A DNA stretch of 64,000 nt from Loripinus fragilis (Eukaryota > Mollusca > Bivalvia > Lucinida > Lucinidae): positions 310,001-374,000 of the forward strand of contig CAXHUL010000254.1 of NCBI GenBank assembly GCA_964019695.1. The letters are read 5' to 3'. The position numbers and the translations under genes were made by a program. Shown in pieces: positions 32,700 through 43,770 of this stretch (positions are counted from its first letter, which is position 1; each line of letters opens with the position of its first letter). The notes below the pieces were generated by a model. It was not told where the DNA came from and ran no database searches. It saw nothing but the letters and a program-made list of their open reading frames with translations.

Positions 32700-33400
32700 C
32701 CAAACCTAAATTTCTTTGTGTCAGGTATATTTTTCTTAAATAAAGATATGAGTTTTTAGTTGGCTGTCCATATTATTAAAAAACTTCTGATGGCAAAATG
32801 GGGTAGAAGCTGACATCCATGCTAATTATGTTCCTATATATGTAGTAAAACCGATAGGGGTGGATGCCAAGTCTGGAAATGTCCTTGTGCCTCAGAATGA
32901 GGTCAAAAGTCAACTGAGTGCAAAATAACAAGACATTAGACAATACTTCTTTCTATGTCATCTCCTGACCATATGATATCCATTAAATTCCCTGTCACTA
33001 TCCAGCATTTACTTCAGATACATTCTGCATGTTCTAAATAACCTGGACAAGAGCTGAGCATATGGTTGAGCAAGGTCAAAGGTCATTTTAAGGCAAATTA
33101 TACAAAATAAATACATATAATGTCAATGCTGCATTTTTGTACCTATCATACAAAATTATCATAAAAATACATGTGCATAGTTTAGAAGCATAGCATATTG
33201 ATATGTACAGTGTCACAACAGGCCAGGCTGGGATAAAAGGTCACTGAAGTGCACAGTTTAATTAAAAATGCACGAAAAATGCGTTTTTTTTTTGTTCAAA
33301 TCAGCATACACTCCATAGCTATTAAAATGGAATAAGTTAGTAGGACATATGAGCACAGTAAATCGTTTCACTGAAGGAAATATAGGCATACAAGTGTAAA
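32700..33400 (+). repeat. 0.7-kb dispersed repeat, copy 1 (inverted copy at 37.4-38.1 kb)
   Basis: Blocks such as GCTGACATCCATGCTAATTA, CCGATAGGGGTGGATGCC and GTCATCTCCTGACCATATGA recur inverted at 37,800-38,000; the block near 33,120-33,170 recurs inverted near 37,630-37,690, and 33,325-33,365 near 37,440-37,480. The order is maintained, so this is one repeat roughly 700 bp long. It carries a perfect AGGTCAAAGGTCA at 33,073-33,085. No coding frame. Confidence 0.7.
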
Positions 33401-33410
33401 CTATATTGTA

Positions 33411-33505
33411 GATGTTCCACGACTTCTGCATAATGACCTGTGGGTCTTTCTATTTAAAACGATTGATGAAGGATGCGAAACGTGAGCCAGTCGGGCTGGA
33501 ACATC
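33411..33505. other. Stem-loop-bounded segment next to the 0.7-kb repeat
   Basis: GATGTTCC (33,411-33,418) is the exact complement of GGAACATC (33,498-33,505), enclosing a segment with TTGATGAAGGATGCGAAAC. Similar TGATGAAGG...GAAAC phrases occur in dispersed animal repeats. The resemblance to a hammerhead core was considered and rejected because the adjoining helices do not pair. Confidence 0.35.
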
Positions 33506-34270
33506 AGGGTTTTTTTGTGGACAGCTTTTATGCTAAATGTAAATAAATGCCTGAAACCTTTTTTCTGTATCAACATATCAGTATTGTGAACACAGTCAAG
33601 CTTCACAGGTTTTTTTGTTTATCTGTAGCAGCAAAAATGCGTGGGCTTTTGGGGCCACTTTTACCCTTTTCATTCTGATGGATTTTACCGTGCACGCTGG
33701 TGCAATTAATATGTATTTGTCCATTTTGTATTTTAAGGGGTCACAGGTCTACATTTCTAAAGTTGAAAAATATATCTGCCCATGAAGACTGTTTTTATTT
33801 TAGCAAACAGTGCAGAACCCGATGCAATGGAGCAATATATTTGCCAAAGTACCCGTTTACCAGTATCCGAAATGAAAAGGGTTAGGAGAAAATCTGCTTT
33901 AAACATATAAGAACAGCAGAGGTGCAGAATAGTCTTCACATCCATGCTGTCTGACTGGCACTCTTATTGTTCGCTGGTTATGTACTAATCATCCAGACTC
34001 TAGCTAACCTCTGTAGCCAGGAGGGCAGGTTTGAGGCATATTTGGTCGGAAATCATGAAAGCAAATTTTCCCTTAACAGGACTCAACTATGATCAAGTAA
34101 GCTCTACATAAAGATGTTGTTTCTTTGAGTTGCCTACATCTGAGTATTGGCCATTTCTTATATACATGTATAATACTCAAAAAAGATCAGTTGTTTTGTG
34201 AACGTTAAGTTTGTCAGTGAACTCAAAATGTAAGTTATTTCAAAATTATTATTGCTATAGCAGATCTATT
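33506..34270. other. Unassigned stretch
   Basis: Two opposite-strand frames of about 60 codons near 33,700-33,945 overlap and lack motifs. No repeat was recognised. Confidence 0.4.
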
Positions 34271-34271
34271 T

Positions 34272-34620
34272 TTATGCAGAATATGTAAGATTTGTGAAGT
34301 CAATTGTATCACCCCCACAAGCTGATGTACATTTCACAGATACTTTAGAACCTTTGTAACTCACTGAATCACGGTTGGTCTTGCATCCACAGCTAATTAC
34401 ATTTAGCTGTATACACATGTTGGATGAAAGAATTGTTGTTAAAAGTCGTGACACAGACCAGGATCACAGGTATGTTTATACTGCAACTGTAACACCTTGG
34501 GGACTGTAATATTGATGTTTTATGCTCTCCGAAACAGCTACAGTAATGAAATGCTTTCATGTCCGTTTTGTTGATGAGCAGCTACCCAAGTCAGTATTGT
34601 CCAACATTTTAGGCTTTCGT
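34272..34620 (-). pseudogene. Decayed C-terminal cysteine cluster of a multicopy mobile-element-type protein
   Basis: Minus strand. At 34,272-34,400 the frame reads LNVISCGCKTNRDSVSYKGS then KVSVKCTSACGG, ending at a stop. It resembles the CGCKT-C-C-C-CT-ACG-C cysteine cluster that ends some multicopy transposon-associated proteins in invertebrates, with several cysteines changed to Tyr, Phe or Gly. Upstream in another frame (about 34,560-34,595) is LLINKTDMKAF, resembling the segment that normally precedes the cluster. A second, opposite-strand relic is at about 35,014-35,105. The family is recalled, not searched, so certainty is low. Confidence 0.35.
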
Positions 34621-35013
34621 GCACCAACATGACGGGATACCATATGAACTTTGTCTGACATGGGCATGAATACATGCACATGCTGGAACTGTTGAGTATC
34701 CCTATCTTCTCACTGGTGCAATGGATGATAATGTTGATGATGCAGAGAATTCTGTTCATTTGCTGTATCAGATTTAAGAAAAGATTGTTAAAGGTGTTGA
34801 TGACTTTTCATGAAAGCGAAATGTGACCAATAGAGCTCTTGCCTCCAACCCATAACTCATTAGAGTTACAAATCACAAGTGAGCTAAATATGGCTTCAAC
34901 CAGACTGCAATAACTATTTTAAAAAGCCAACTGTATCTATTGGCTAGTGACTAGGTACAGATGAAACAAAACGTTGTATGGAAGCACTTGCCAACAGTCA
35001 AAGACGCTTGTTA

Positions 35014-35105
35014 TAATGATGTTAATTAGCTGTGGATGCAAGACGAAATGCGTGTCAGTGAGATGCAAATATTCACACATGTGCGATACAACACAAACGA
35101 GCTTA
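35014..35105 (+). pseudogene. Second relic of the same cysteine cluster, opposite strand
   Basis: Plus strand reads LISCGCKTKCVSVRCKYS followed by a short tail and a stop. The DNA AATTAGCTGTGGATGCAAGA here is identical on the opposite strand near 34,380-34,400, so the two are inverted copies about 600 bp apart. Confidence 0.35.
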
Positions 35106-35229
35106 TAACTAATGCTATTGACTGCGCACACCCCACATATGCTACTTATATGTAAAATAGATATGCTATAACAAGTATTATTATTGGAATAAGTCACATT
35201 TTGAGTTCACTGACAATCAGTGATTGAGC

Positions 35230-35698
35230 ACTCAGTAACATACACAAAAGAGGTGATACATTTCGTATGTAGCCAAAGAAATGACAAAAAAGTGAGTAAG
35301 ACACAGAAATACAACAATCACACACTGCAGACCAACCAGCAGCTTTATGGGGATGAGGCATAGAAAACTTAAACTGCCACAAGACATCACGAAGACAATT
35401 AAAGTGAAGCAGCCAGCTCTCACTTCCCCATCAAGAAGGTTGCAAAACTAGAAAGGGCGGTAAATGCTTCATAACTAAACAAGGACCGAACACATCACAC
35501 AAAAGCAATAGGAACAAGAATAAACTATCAAAAAGCAACAACAGAGCCATCTCTTTAGAACAGCCAGTAGCTTAACCGACTGTGAGCTTAAATGCATTAT
35601 AATTGAATCAAATCTCCGCCCTAGATTCTTCTGTAGTTAAAACACTGCAATAAATATTTAGCTCGCATGCAGATTTCCGAACCTATGCAAAGCATTAC
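35230..35698 (-). mobile_element. Penelope-associated 3' region (family A), copy 3
   Basis: Minus-strand copy: the inverted AACAACAGAGCC / CTAGATTCTTCTG arms around 35,540-35,635, the TTTTGCAACCTTCTTGATGG block (complement near 35,425) and tail CTGCAGTGTGTGATTGTTG (near 35,320). AGCTCGCATGCAG at 35,662 aligns with AGCTCGCATGGAA at 15,212. The alignment stops at 35,698, exactly where an inverted-repeat element begins, and the upstream part resumes at about 36,765. Confidence 0.7.
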
Positions 35699-36493
35699 AA
35701 GTATTAGCTTTTCAAAAAAGCTGGCGGTCGTTTAGCCCTATCATTGTATGTATTCTTGCCCACTGCATGCTTCCATTTTGAACTTCTAGAGCTTGTACAT
35801 GTAGATTTATTCTAAGCTCTTATTATTAACATCTGAACTGTGATTTGTTACCATTTAACACATGCTTCCAGCGAGGATGTTGCTTGATCTTTTGAAAGCA
35901 CCCGGCTTATGCATGGTATGTTATGGTAATGTATCTAGCATGCGACACATTTATGGAAAATCATTTGACAACACTAGACAGCACATTTTTCTTAAAACTG
36001 ATGCCAGAAAATCAAGGTCACAGTGGTCGCTAAACTGTATATGTACAGACTTAGTGACCCCAAGATGTGTCCACAAACCAAATTTGGGATTCCTAGGATT
36101 TATGCTCGTGACACGATTTTTCTAGATCTGATGGCAGTGGTAAAGGTACGTGACGCTCCATGACCCTAAATGCATTAAGACACAAATTTTGGCATACCTA
36201 CTTACAATAATATAGGAGATATACTCCGGATATGATATGAACACTCAAACACTTAGGACACTAAGGACAGGCAGTTTGATTACTATATGCCTCCCTTTGG
36301 GGGCATAAAACCTGTTTGTCATGACCGTCATAAGACAGTGCCTGAATTCATAGTAATTCTATGTGATCAGATGTGGATGACAATCATATAAATACGTTTA
36401 CTGATGTGAAGTTTGCTCGTACTCTTTGCCAATCAAGGACGTTTTGACTTTGGGACGTTTCACTTTCGCCAGCTTTTTTGAAAAGCTAATACT
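35699..36493. mobile_element. 795-bp element with perfect 27-bp terminal inverted repeats
   Basis: The 27 bases at 35,699-35,725 (AGTATTAGCTTTTCAAAAAA ...) are the exact reverse complement of 36,467-36,493. The interior carries other molluscan repeat phrases (TATGCCTCCCTTTGGGGGCA near 36,287, AAGGTCACAGTGGTCGCTAA near 36,014) and no credible gene; the 87-codon frame at 35,862-36,125 is unremarkable. It interrupts a Penelope-like 3' region, so it arrived later. No clear target duplication. Confidence 0.8.
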
Positions 36494-36764
36494 TATTGCG
36501 TTTATATAAGGGGCAGGGCAAATTGACGCCTTCTTTGTGTAAATTAAATTCGCAAACGAGCTTGCCTCGCGCTATAGGTAGCCCTACAGATTTCACGGAC
36601 AGTTTACTTCGCGCTGTAGGTCAACCCACGATATTTGGTACCCCACTCGTTGTTCGACAGCGAATAAAATATAGCCTGAGCACGGCATAAAGGTTTGGTC
36701 AAAACCTGAATTTGATGTATGTTTTGATTAAGGTTTATATAAGCGGCCGGCCATGGCCGACCGC
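36494..36764. other. Unassigned stretch with a diverged 46-bp duplication
   Basis: TCGCGCTATAGGTAGCCC (about 36,568) and TTCGCGCTGTAGGTCAACCC (about 36,608) begin two diverged tandem units. A GC-rich palindrome GGCCATGGCC is centred near 36,756. No gene recognised. Confidence 0.4.
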
Positions 36765-37000
36765 AATAACAGAGAAATGATCAAATCGATTTAACTCATT
36801 ATGATGAAACAAATAAAGGGCTAATGACTCACAGATATTCAGAGCTGAAGAAAATCTCAAGCTGAGCCATGTTAAAGCATCATACACTAACATACCGATT
36901 AACGTCACCATTACGTAAGAGGCTTGTTCCAGTGTCATGATATAAAAGATCATAGTTTTAAACCAGTATTGCATTTAAACCAGGCAAAATGCAGCTGACG
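36765..37000 (-). pseudogene. Penelope-like element, end of the coding region and start of the 3' region, copy 3
   Basis: Minus strand. GCCTGGTTTAAATGC (near 36,985) aligns with GCCTGGTTTTAACCC near 15,455 inside the end of the RT frame. ATTTGATCATTTCTCTG and AACTCATTATGATGAAAC (36,775-36,815) align with the post-stop sequence at 15,253-15,292. A 79-codon frame here is out of register with the true coding frame. Together with 35,230-35,698 this is one 5'-truncated element split by the 35,699-36,493 insertion. Confidence 0.5.
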
Positions 37001-37090
37001 AACACTAAACCGGTATCTACAGCTGTACATATGCAGTGCTTCCTTGATCACAATGTAGCCCTATCAAGAGAAAATTTGCTCGGCGTTTCC

Positions 37091-37254
37091 GGCCATGAAT
37101 GGCCTATTCAGCTGCAGAGACTAGCCATGAATGGCCTATTCAGCTGCAGAGACTAGCCATGAATGGCCTATTCAGCTGCAGAGACTAGCCATGAATGGCC
37201 TATTCAGCTGCAGAGACTAGCCATGAATGGCATATTCAGCTGCAGAGACTAGCC
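37091..37254. repeat. 32-bp minisatellite, five units, nearly identical
   Basis: The 32-base unit, starting GCCATGAATGGCCTATTCAG, begins at 37,092, 37,124, 37,156, 37,188 and 37,220, with a partial sixth at 37,252. The only internal difference is one C-to-A change in the last unit. Each unit contains CAGCTG (E-box) overlapping CTGCAG, and the near-palindrome GCCATGAATGGC. 32 is not a multiple of three and no frame runs through it. The low divergence means recent expansion. Confidence 0.97.
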
Positions 37255-37429
37255 AGCGTCTGGAAGATTAGTACTTTATAATAATTGTAGAAGACCAAAA
37301 CTGCTAGTCAGACAGTCTGTGTCTACGATGTTTTATATGCTTTAAGTGAATTTTCTCGTAACGTGGCCAAATAAGAACCCAAAAATGTTTTGGCTACTTT
37401 TAACAATTGGATGCGACTATTTCCTTCAT

Positions 37430-38130
37430 TGAAGCTGTTTGCGGCGCTCATATGTTCTATTCACTTATGTTGTTCTTTAATGGATATATTGGCTAGACTT
37501 ATTATAAAAAATAAGCTATTTTCCATGCGATTTACGCAAACTGTGCCGGTAAGTGACCTTTAATCCTAACATGGCCTATAGAAACAATATTAATACCATT
37601 GTTCATTGCTTATAAATCATTTACGTGCAGGTTTATGATAATTTTGCATTGTTGGATTGGTATGATATTGGATACAAATGCAGCATTTTACATTACATAC
37701 TTTTATTTGTAAATTTGCACTCAAATGACTTTTAACCTTGCACGGCTATGTGCTCGGTTCTTATCTAGGTCATGCCATACATACACAATGCATCATAGGT
37801 ATCTCCTGGATAGTGTCAGTTAATTAAATGGATATTATATGGTCAGGAGATGACATAGAAAGGAGTATTTGTCTATTTTCGTGTTAATTTGCACCCCTTT
37901 GGCCTTTGGTCTAATTCGACCCAGTGACATTTTCAGACTTGGCATCCACCCCTATCAGTTTTACTACACATATAGGAACATAATTAGCATGGATGCCAGC
38001 TTCTACCCAGTTTTGCCATCAAAAGTGAAAATAAGCCACTTTTGTTTAAATGAAAAGAGTTGAGATTTTGGTACATATCTCATATGTGTAAGCTCATTCT
38101 TTAAGGACACCTTCTTCGTCTACGCCTCTG
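37430..38130 (-). repeat. 0.7-kb dispersed repeat, copy 2
   Basis: Inverted counterpart of 32,700-33,400; see that entry for the matching blocks. The sequence flanking it on either side is unrelated, so the repeat limits lie near these coordinates. The open frame 37,869-38,063 spans the repeat and is not supported as a gene. Confidence 0.7.
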
Positions 38131-38515
38131 TACTTAGTGTGTGCGAGCAGTAAAGTGCAAGACTCGCCCAGGCCTTCGCTGCTTGCATTGGGGATGAGTG
38201 CCAAAAGCTCATGCTAAATTACAGCTTTTGTAAATATGCAGACCATATTTCATCCTATATAGTTCTAGTCAGTCTTTGTACTTGAGCGTTACCTGATTTC
38301 AAGTCCCAAAAATAAGGTTTTCACACGATAGGGATCACAACCCATCTTCACTGAAATGCCTCTAAATTATTGAGGTGTGCTGAGAGGAGATGCATACGGC
38401 TAGGCTATCTACACCAATGAATTATTTTGACACTCCAAAACCTGAAAAAAGTCATGATATTAACACAAGACAGCTATATCAAACTTGCATAACACACGTG
38501 CAACCCCTCCATAAT
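38131..38515. other. Unassigned stretch
   Basis: GCAAGACTCGCCCAGGCCTT near 38,157 resembles MITE hairpin words elsewhere. No gene or repeat structure was established. Confidence 0.35.
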
Positions 38516-38519
38516 CCGC

Positions 38520-39070
38520 GCGAAAGTCAGATTACATAAGCTCCATGACTTTCATATTTTGAAAATATTTCATAGGTGTATATTTCATGTCAAGATGGTG
38601 TGTCATGTACTTTAATGGTTGCTCTCGCTTACTTTTAAAATAGCTCCCATTGAACATGTTTTTAATTATACCCTCATAACTTTCATACCCCTTGAGATGA
38701 GATTTTTTAACAATGTTTGGTATGAGTACATTTCAGTTGAAGAGAATTTGTCTGGTGCAAGAATGGTTGCTTTCCCATGCTTACTGTTATGTATTATCTT
38801 CCTTGGGTTAGTCTTTAAGGCAAACATCCTGCTACACTCAAAAATATTTGTAATCAATTCAAGACTGTGTGTCACATGCTTAAACCATTGATGACCCTTG
38901 CTTACTATTTGAGTTATTTCCCATGAACAAATTTTAAAAACAAAACCTTGTGATCTTCATTACTTTCATATCCTTTGAGACTCGATACTTGATAATACTT
39001 GGATATATATGTATATATCATGTCAAAATGTTGCGATGGGTGCATAGGCATTACTCCATATTTTATTTTA
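38520..39070. repeat. Diverged tandem repeat, about 265 bp, roughly two units
   Basis: TCAAGATGGTGTGTCATG ... CTCGCTTACT ... CCCATTGAACA ... ACTTTCATACCCCTTGAGA at 38,591-38,700 recurs as TCAAGACTGTGTGTCACATG ... CTTGCTTACT ... CCCATGAACA ... ACTTTCATATCCTTTGAGA at 38,858-38,982. A third partial start is near 39,020. The overlapping frames on opposite strands are artefacts. Confidence 0.6.
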
Positions 39071-39099
39071 CTATCACATATTATACTGGTGGACAATAA

Positions 39100-40489
39100 T
39101 TATCTATTCTTTCAAAGATATCTATTCGTATAGCTGTTTAAACCCTTGGTCAAATGAACGAAAATCCATGTTCAAATCAGGAGATTCACGTGTTGAACAG
39201 TGGAGGAGAGATGCCCGATCGGGATCCATTGACCTACATTAATTTGAGAGAAAAATACAGGTAAATGTTACTATTAATAGTAACTTGCTACTCGATCAGG
39301 CTCCATTTTATCATTTTAATAGTGGTCTCAAAAAACGAAGAAAAAAATGTATCACCGTTTTTAAGGGATTTTCACCAAATTTCAACAGCAGGAAGGTAAA
39401 TAAATTTCCAAACTTTTGACCGTTCAGATTTTTTTAAAATGTCTAGAAAAAAGTTATTAAGGTTTAAAATCAGGCATTTCTCTGGTTGTCTGTGATTCCA
39501 ATTCGGGAACTGGAGAAAGTGGTGATGCCCGATCGGAAAACAGCGACTCCTATTTGGGAACATATGAAAAAAATCTATGATTCCAGAACGGGATACATGC
39601 AGAATGTTCATCACATTCATCTTTGACATAGCATGACTTTTAGCATACCATGCAGTGTTACCTAGTTGACATACTCATGATGAATTTCATAATGTGATCT
39701 CTACTTAGTGTTATAGGCACAATGCAAACCAACAAAATTTTACAAAAACATCCTCTTCACAACACTACATGGGGACTATGAAGCTTTGTGAAACAAGCCT
39801 GTGCATAGACAAAGTGTTATGTAGCCCTTTTTCGTTGTGCTCATGATCAATGAAACAGCTATCGTTGCACAACGCACAGCTACAGAAAATCACTTTTAAG
39901 GCGTAGTCGTTGTATAACATTGAAGCAAACATTACAAAAAACCTTTTACTCTGTAAAAAGCATGGAGGTCAAAGTTTTAATATTCTCAAACAGGAATCAA
40001 ATTGAAACAATAACAAACTGCGTATACTAGAGGACTCAGGTGTAAGAAAATGTCAAAAAAAGCAATTTGTTAATATAAGATCCCTTCTAGTACATTGCTC
40101 AGGCAGTATGAGGCCCAATATTGCACTCAATTTAAATCGTGAAAGCATACTTATAACAGCGTGTTTATTGCGTTACCCCTTATTTTCTTAAAAAATGTAA
40201 GTCTTTTTAAGTTTTAGTTTAAATGTTTAAATGAACAATGTTTGTTAAAATTGCCTGTGTCCATTGTAATGTCATTAACGTTACATTTCTAACTGTACCC
40301 TATAAAACTAATGTTATTTTTTTAACTTTTGAATGGCAAAATTTTCTACAGGCAATTTATTATAACAAGTTTTTAAAGGCCATTAATTTACCATTTCAAA
40401 ACTGCAAACAGATAAGTTCTAGCTTTAATACTTTGTTGGCTATAAGCGGCTCAATTTGATGACCAATGATAAATTGTTATACATGTAAA
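39100..40489. other. Unassigned stretch with a repeated ATGCCCGATCGG word
   Basis: GATGCCCGATCGG occurs at about 39,210 and 39,522, and TTCC...CGGGAA-like dyads occur at about 39,495 and 39,580. An 18-bp perfect palindrome GTTACTATTAATAGTAAC is at 39,267-39,284. The rest is AT-rich with no gene. Confidence 0.4.
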
Positions 40490-41179
40490 AGGTAAGGCAC
40501 TTTTTCTTTTGAAATTAAATCTGCAATCCTTTTTGTTAGCTTTTAAATACATTAAGGTAATCGCTTTGATATAACCAGATTAAAACCATGCTGAACAACA
40601 TTTCTGAGTAAATTTACCATTTTGTTGTTTTCTATTGTGTCATACTAATAACAAAGTTAAAGAATAACAAGTATAGGAGGCTGTATTTTATAGGCAGCAA
40701 ATTACTTTTTTTTTCAAAAGAAATTTTATCAGGTCTGATGTAGAGGCTATGAGTAAATGAGCATGAATGAGCTTATCTTTTGTGAAGTGGTATGTCTCTT
40801 GATTATGTGTAATAAAATGTATCAACTAAAAATGATAGGTCTGGTGCAGCATCCCAAATCAGATAAATTCGCTTGCTCTAATTTGAAAAAGTAACATATA
40901 TAACTTTATAAATATATGATGAATATATATTTGCCTTAACAGTTTTCAGTATAAACTTAGCCTCAACAGCTTATAAAGGTTTAGACTTTTTTGATATTTT
41001 ATTCTTTTAAAGAAATTTATTCAACTATTTAAAAGCAACCAAAGAGGTATGCAGACCCAGTTACACTTGTTCACATTATAAAAAAGTAGATAACATATTT
41101 GTTCTTGTCAAAATGGGTTCATTTATGATAAAATATCTACAACTTACTGAAATGATGTGTGGATGGTTGACACTTTGCT

Positions 41180-41400
41180 TTTTTTGTTGCTCTCATTGAT
41201 TGTGGGTGTTTTGTGTTGGACCCTTGTTTTGTTAATTAATTCTAGATGTTCTTTCTAGTTTAGTTATCATGTGTCATAGAACAAAGAATTACTTTAGTTG
41301 TGTTGTGAAGTCCATGTTCTGTCTCTTCCACAGGATACCATGGGTGGATATGCAGCCTGTGATTGTGGCATTCTCTACTCATACTCACTTCTTGAAAACA
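41180..41400 (+). mobile_element. Family A (Penelope 3' region) fragment, plus strand
   Basis: CCATGGGTGGATATGCAGCC then TGTGATTGTGGCAT near 41,338-41,375 aligns with the CCATGGGTTTGTCTGCAG / TTTGTGATTGTGGTAT tail of the other family A copies. The preceding 150 bp matches more weakly. Diverged and without RT. Confidence 0.45.
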
Positions 41401-42163
41401 TTCACTTGCAATAGAGACAGTATCAAATGTTTATAAAATGTAGGAAGAAAAATGCTGTATGAGTTACTTTACATTTCAGGATACACTAAGCCTCAACAGC
41501 TAATACAGATTCAAGCATTATGTGTGTCTGAAATCAGTTATTGTTTGAAGACGACTTATCTAATGCAAATTGTTTGCCAACATCTATTTGTGTTTATCAA
41601 AACTCAGATGGTGACTATTTACTCATTTTAGTTTCCATTAATGATTTCAGTTGATTTCTAACGTTTTGTTGTTCAATAAATGAAACTGATAATCATTTAA
41701 AGTTTGTTCTGCTAATCATTTGCTAAAACAAGCACTATGTAAACCTTAAGAGTGAATGGTTTATTAAAAATAAAGCATCTCTGTAAAAATAGGGGAAACA
41801 ATCTTGTGATGGGTAATACAAGGCAATGATTTCAAATGGTGGGCTACTATCAAAGGAATCTGTTCAACTGTTATTTACGATACCATTTGTACTTTATAAG
41901 ACTTAAACAGGCAGAATAAGCTCATCAAAAGTTGACAAGATCATAATTAGTTATAGGAATTAGTGTTTACATAGCTGATGCTAACAATGTGGCTTCTTGG
42001 TTGTATCGATTCCCAATCTTTGCCCTCTTTTTACTATAGTACCATTACATAAATTTAGTCATTAAACCAAGTTGATTATTATAGAAATCCTGTGAATTGA
42101 TCCCTTAATTTTAATAGCGTTTAGCATACATAATAAATAGATGAGTTTAAAAGATGTCAGGGT

Positions 42164-42374
42164 ATAGAGACAAAAATGCAAATGCAAAGATATCACGTTT
42201 TCTAGCAAGCGTTATATGGAAGCACACTAGAAAAGGCACTATGCTATATCGATCATTGTCGCTGATGATAGACTTAGTGACAATGATCGTTATAATATAG
42301 TGCCTTTTCTATTGTGCTTCCATATAACGCTTGATAGAAAACGTGATATCTTTGCATTTGCATTTTTTCTCTAT
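42164..42374. mobile_element. 211-bp near-perfect fold-back element
   Basis: The left arm 42,164-42,260 (97 bp) and right arm 42,279-42,374 (96 bp) are inverted copies with about six differences, around an 18-base centre whose edges also partly pair. The arms start ATAGAGA and contain GATATCACGTTTTCTA and AGCGTTATATGGAAGCAC. No open frame. A transcript across it would form a long duplex, so it is either a MITE or a small-RNA source. Confidence 0.92.
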
Positions 42375-43770
42375 GTGAACACTTACCATTTTAGATGTAA
42401 TGTTAAGAAAGTATGGCCTTTGAAACAGAGTGAAAATTGTTGGATTTGCTCTTAAATATTAAAATATTATTGACAACGCAACATAGAATACAAATGGTAA
42501 ATTAGACAGCATTTTTAAAGGAAAATTGTGATATGTGTCAAGTAACTTAACGTATTTAATAATAATACCATTTATTGGTACATATTTTATGATTTTTACT
42601 TGGTTCTAATGTGCGAGTAGCAGTTGCCATGTGTACTCATTCTTGGTTTAAATATTTTAACAGTGCACTGAGGAATAAAAAATAGTATTAAAGCAGATTC
42701 TATCCCAGATGCTAGCAAGCTCTATGGCAAAAAAAAACAACAAACGTCTGAAAATACTTCCAGGATATTCCAGTACACATGAGCACTCAAGTCCTATGCT
42801 AAAAAGCGGTTAACCCAAGGTCCTGATTATTGAAGTTCAATCATTAATAACACAATGCTAATATTGCATGGGGCCTTTCCAACTGATTTTAAGACATGTA
42901 TCTGTTTCAAATGTATTAAAATGGAGTTTATAAAAATTACTCTCCTGTTTTATGGCTTCACAACTTTGTAGAAGTAGGCGAAACAATGATAACAGTAGTA
43001 TTCTCTCTAATCATTTTGTTATATACGTTACCAACATTAAGTTTATTCTTATTGCACCAAACTGGACACGATACAGATGCTAAAATACAATTCAATACTA
43101 TAGCCACATGCCATAAGGAAAGTTATTAATTGGCGCTAACTGTGAGGCAGAAATCATTGCAATATCCTAAAATTTTCCCTATTTATATGGCAATAATGAA
43201 CATATTTATAATGTTTCACGTCTTGATTTGCACTTCTGCTGTAGAACGGTAAGTTAGTTTATGTGCATGTTGTTATAAACATAGTTGTTGTAATCTTTTG
43301 CTGATAGTATTGAGCTGTTAACAGCTGGAAGCAAATTGCCTTGTAAATGGCATAACACATGCATACATTTTAGCGGAACAGAGATAAAAGCAACCATTTA
43401 AGCCTTTTAGAAAATAATTTGATTATGAAAATTACAAAAGTAATACAAAGGCTGTTTACTCGATTTGCTAAGACATCTTTAAAGGCATTTTGTGTGCCTC
43501 ATATTCAGATTTTGTTCCATTTAAAGAAACATTATTTTTCTTTTGAAGTTGAATCTCAGTAACATTTTAGGCTTAAAAAGACAATATTACACATTTTGTG
43601 ATTATTGAGCACATAGATGGTAGTCGTTATCTCACCGTAGCGGTTTGGTCTCATATAGTCCTAACATTGCACTATAATAACGTAATATATAAAGAAAGTA
43701 GCGTTTATAACAGTAATACCAGATGTCTAAACTCAATATAGTCATTCTGCTACAAGCTGAATTTAATTTC

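Larger units (their letters stand above)
40490..43770. repeat. Diverged paralogue of the 22-25.7 kb sequence
   Basis: Collinear weak matches: 41,870-41,950 with 23,190-23,250 (TTACGATACCA, GACTTA, AGCT), a family B tail phrase TTGTATCGATTCCCAATCTT at 42,000 with the family B end at 23,945, CCAAACTGGACACGATACA at 43,058 with 24,876, and GAAAGTAGCGTTTATAACAG at 43,695 with 25,617. Spacing is roughly conserved, so the two regions may derive from one long element. No coding frames. Confidence 0.4.

Noticed and set aside
33445..33505. Hammerhead-ribozyme-like core (TTGATGA ... CGAAAC ... GTC)
   Set aside because: Stem II would be only one or two pairs and the sequences next to the core do not form stem I. 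Naiad-type elements are also reported to lack canonical hammerheads.
36735..36974. 79-codon minus-strand frame as a membrane protein
   Set aside because: It overlaps the decayed end of a Penelope-like element in a register different from the RT frame.
37091..37254. CRISPR-like array reading of the 32-bp repeat
   Set aside because: Units are directly adjacent with no spacers, in an animal-type genome; it is a minisatellite.
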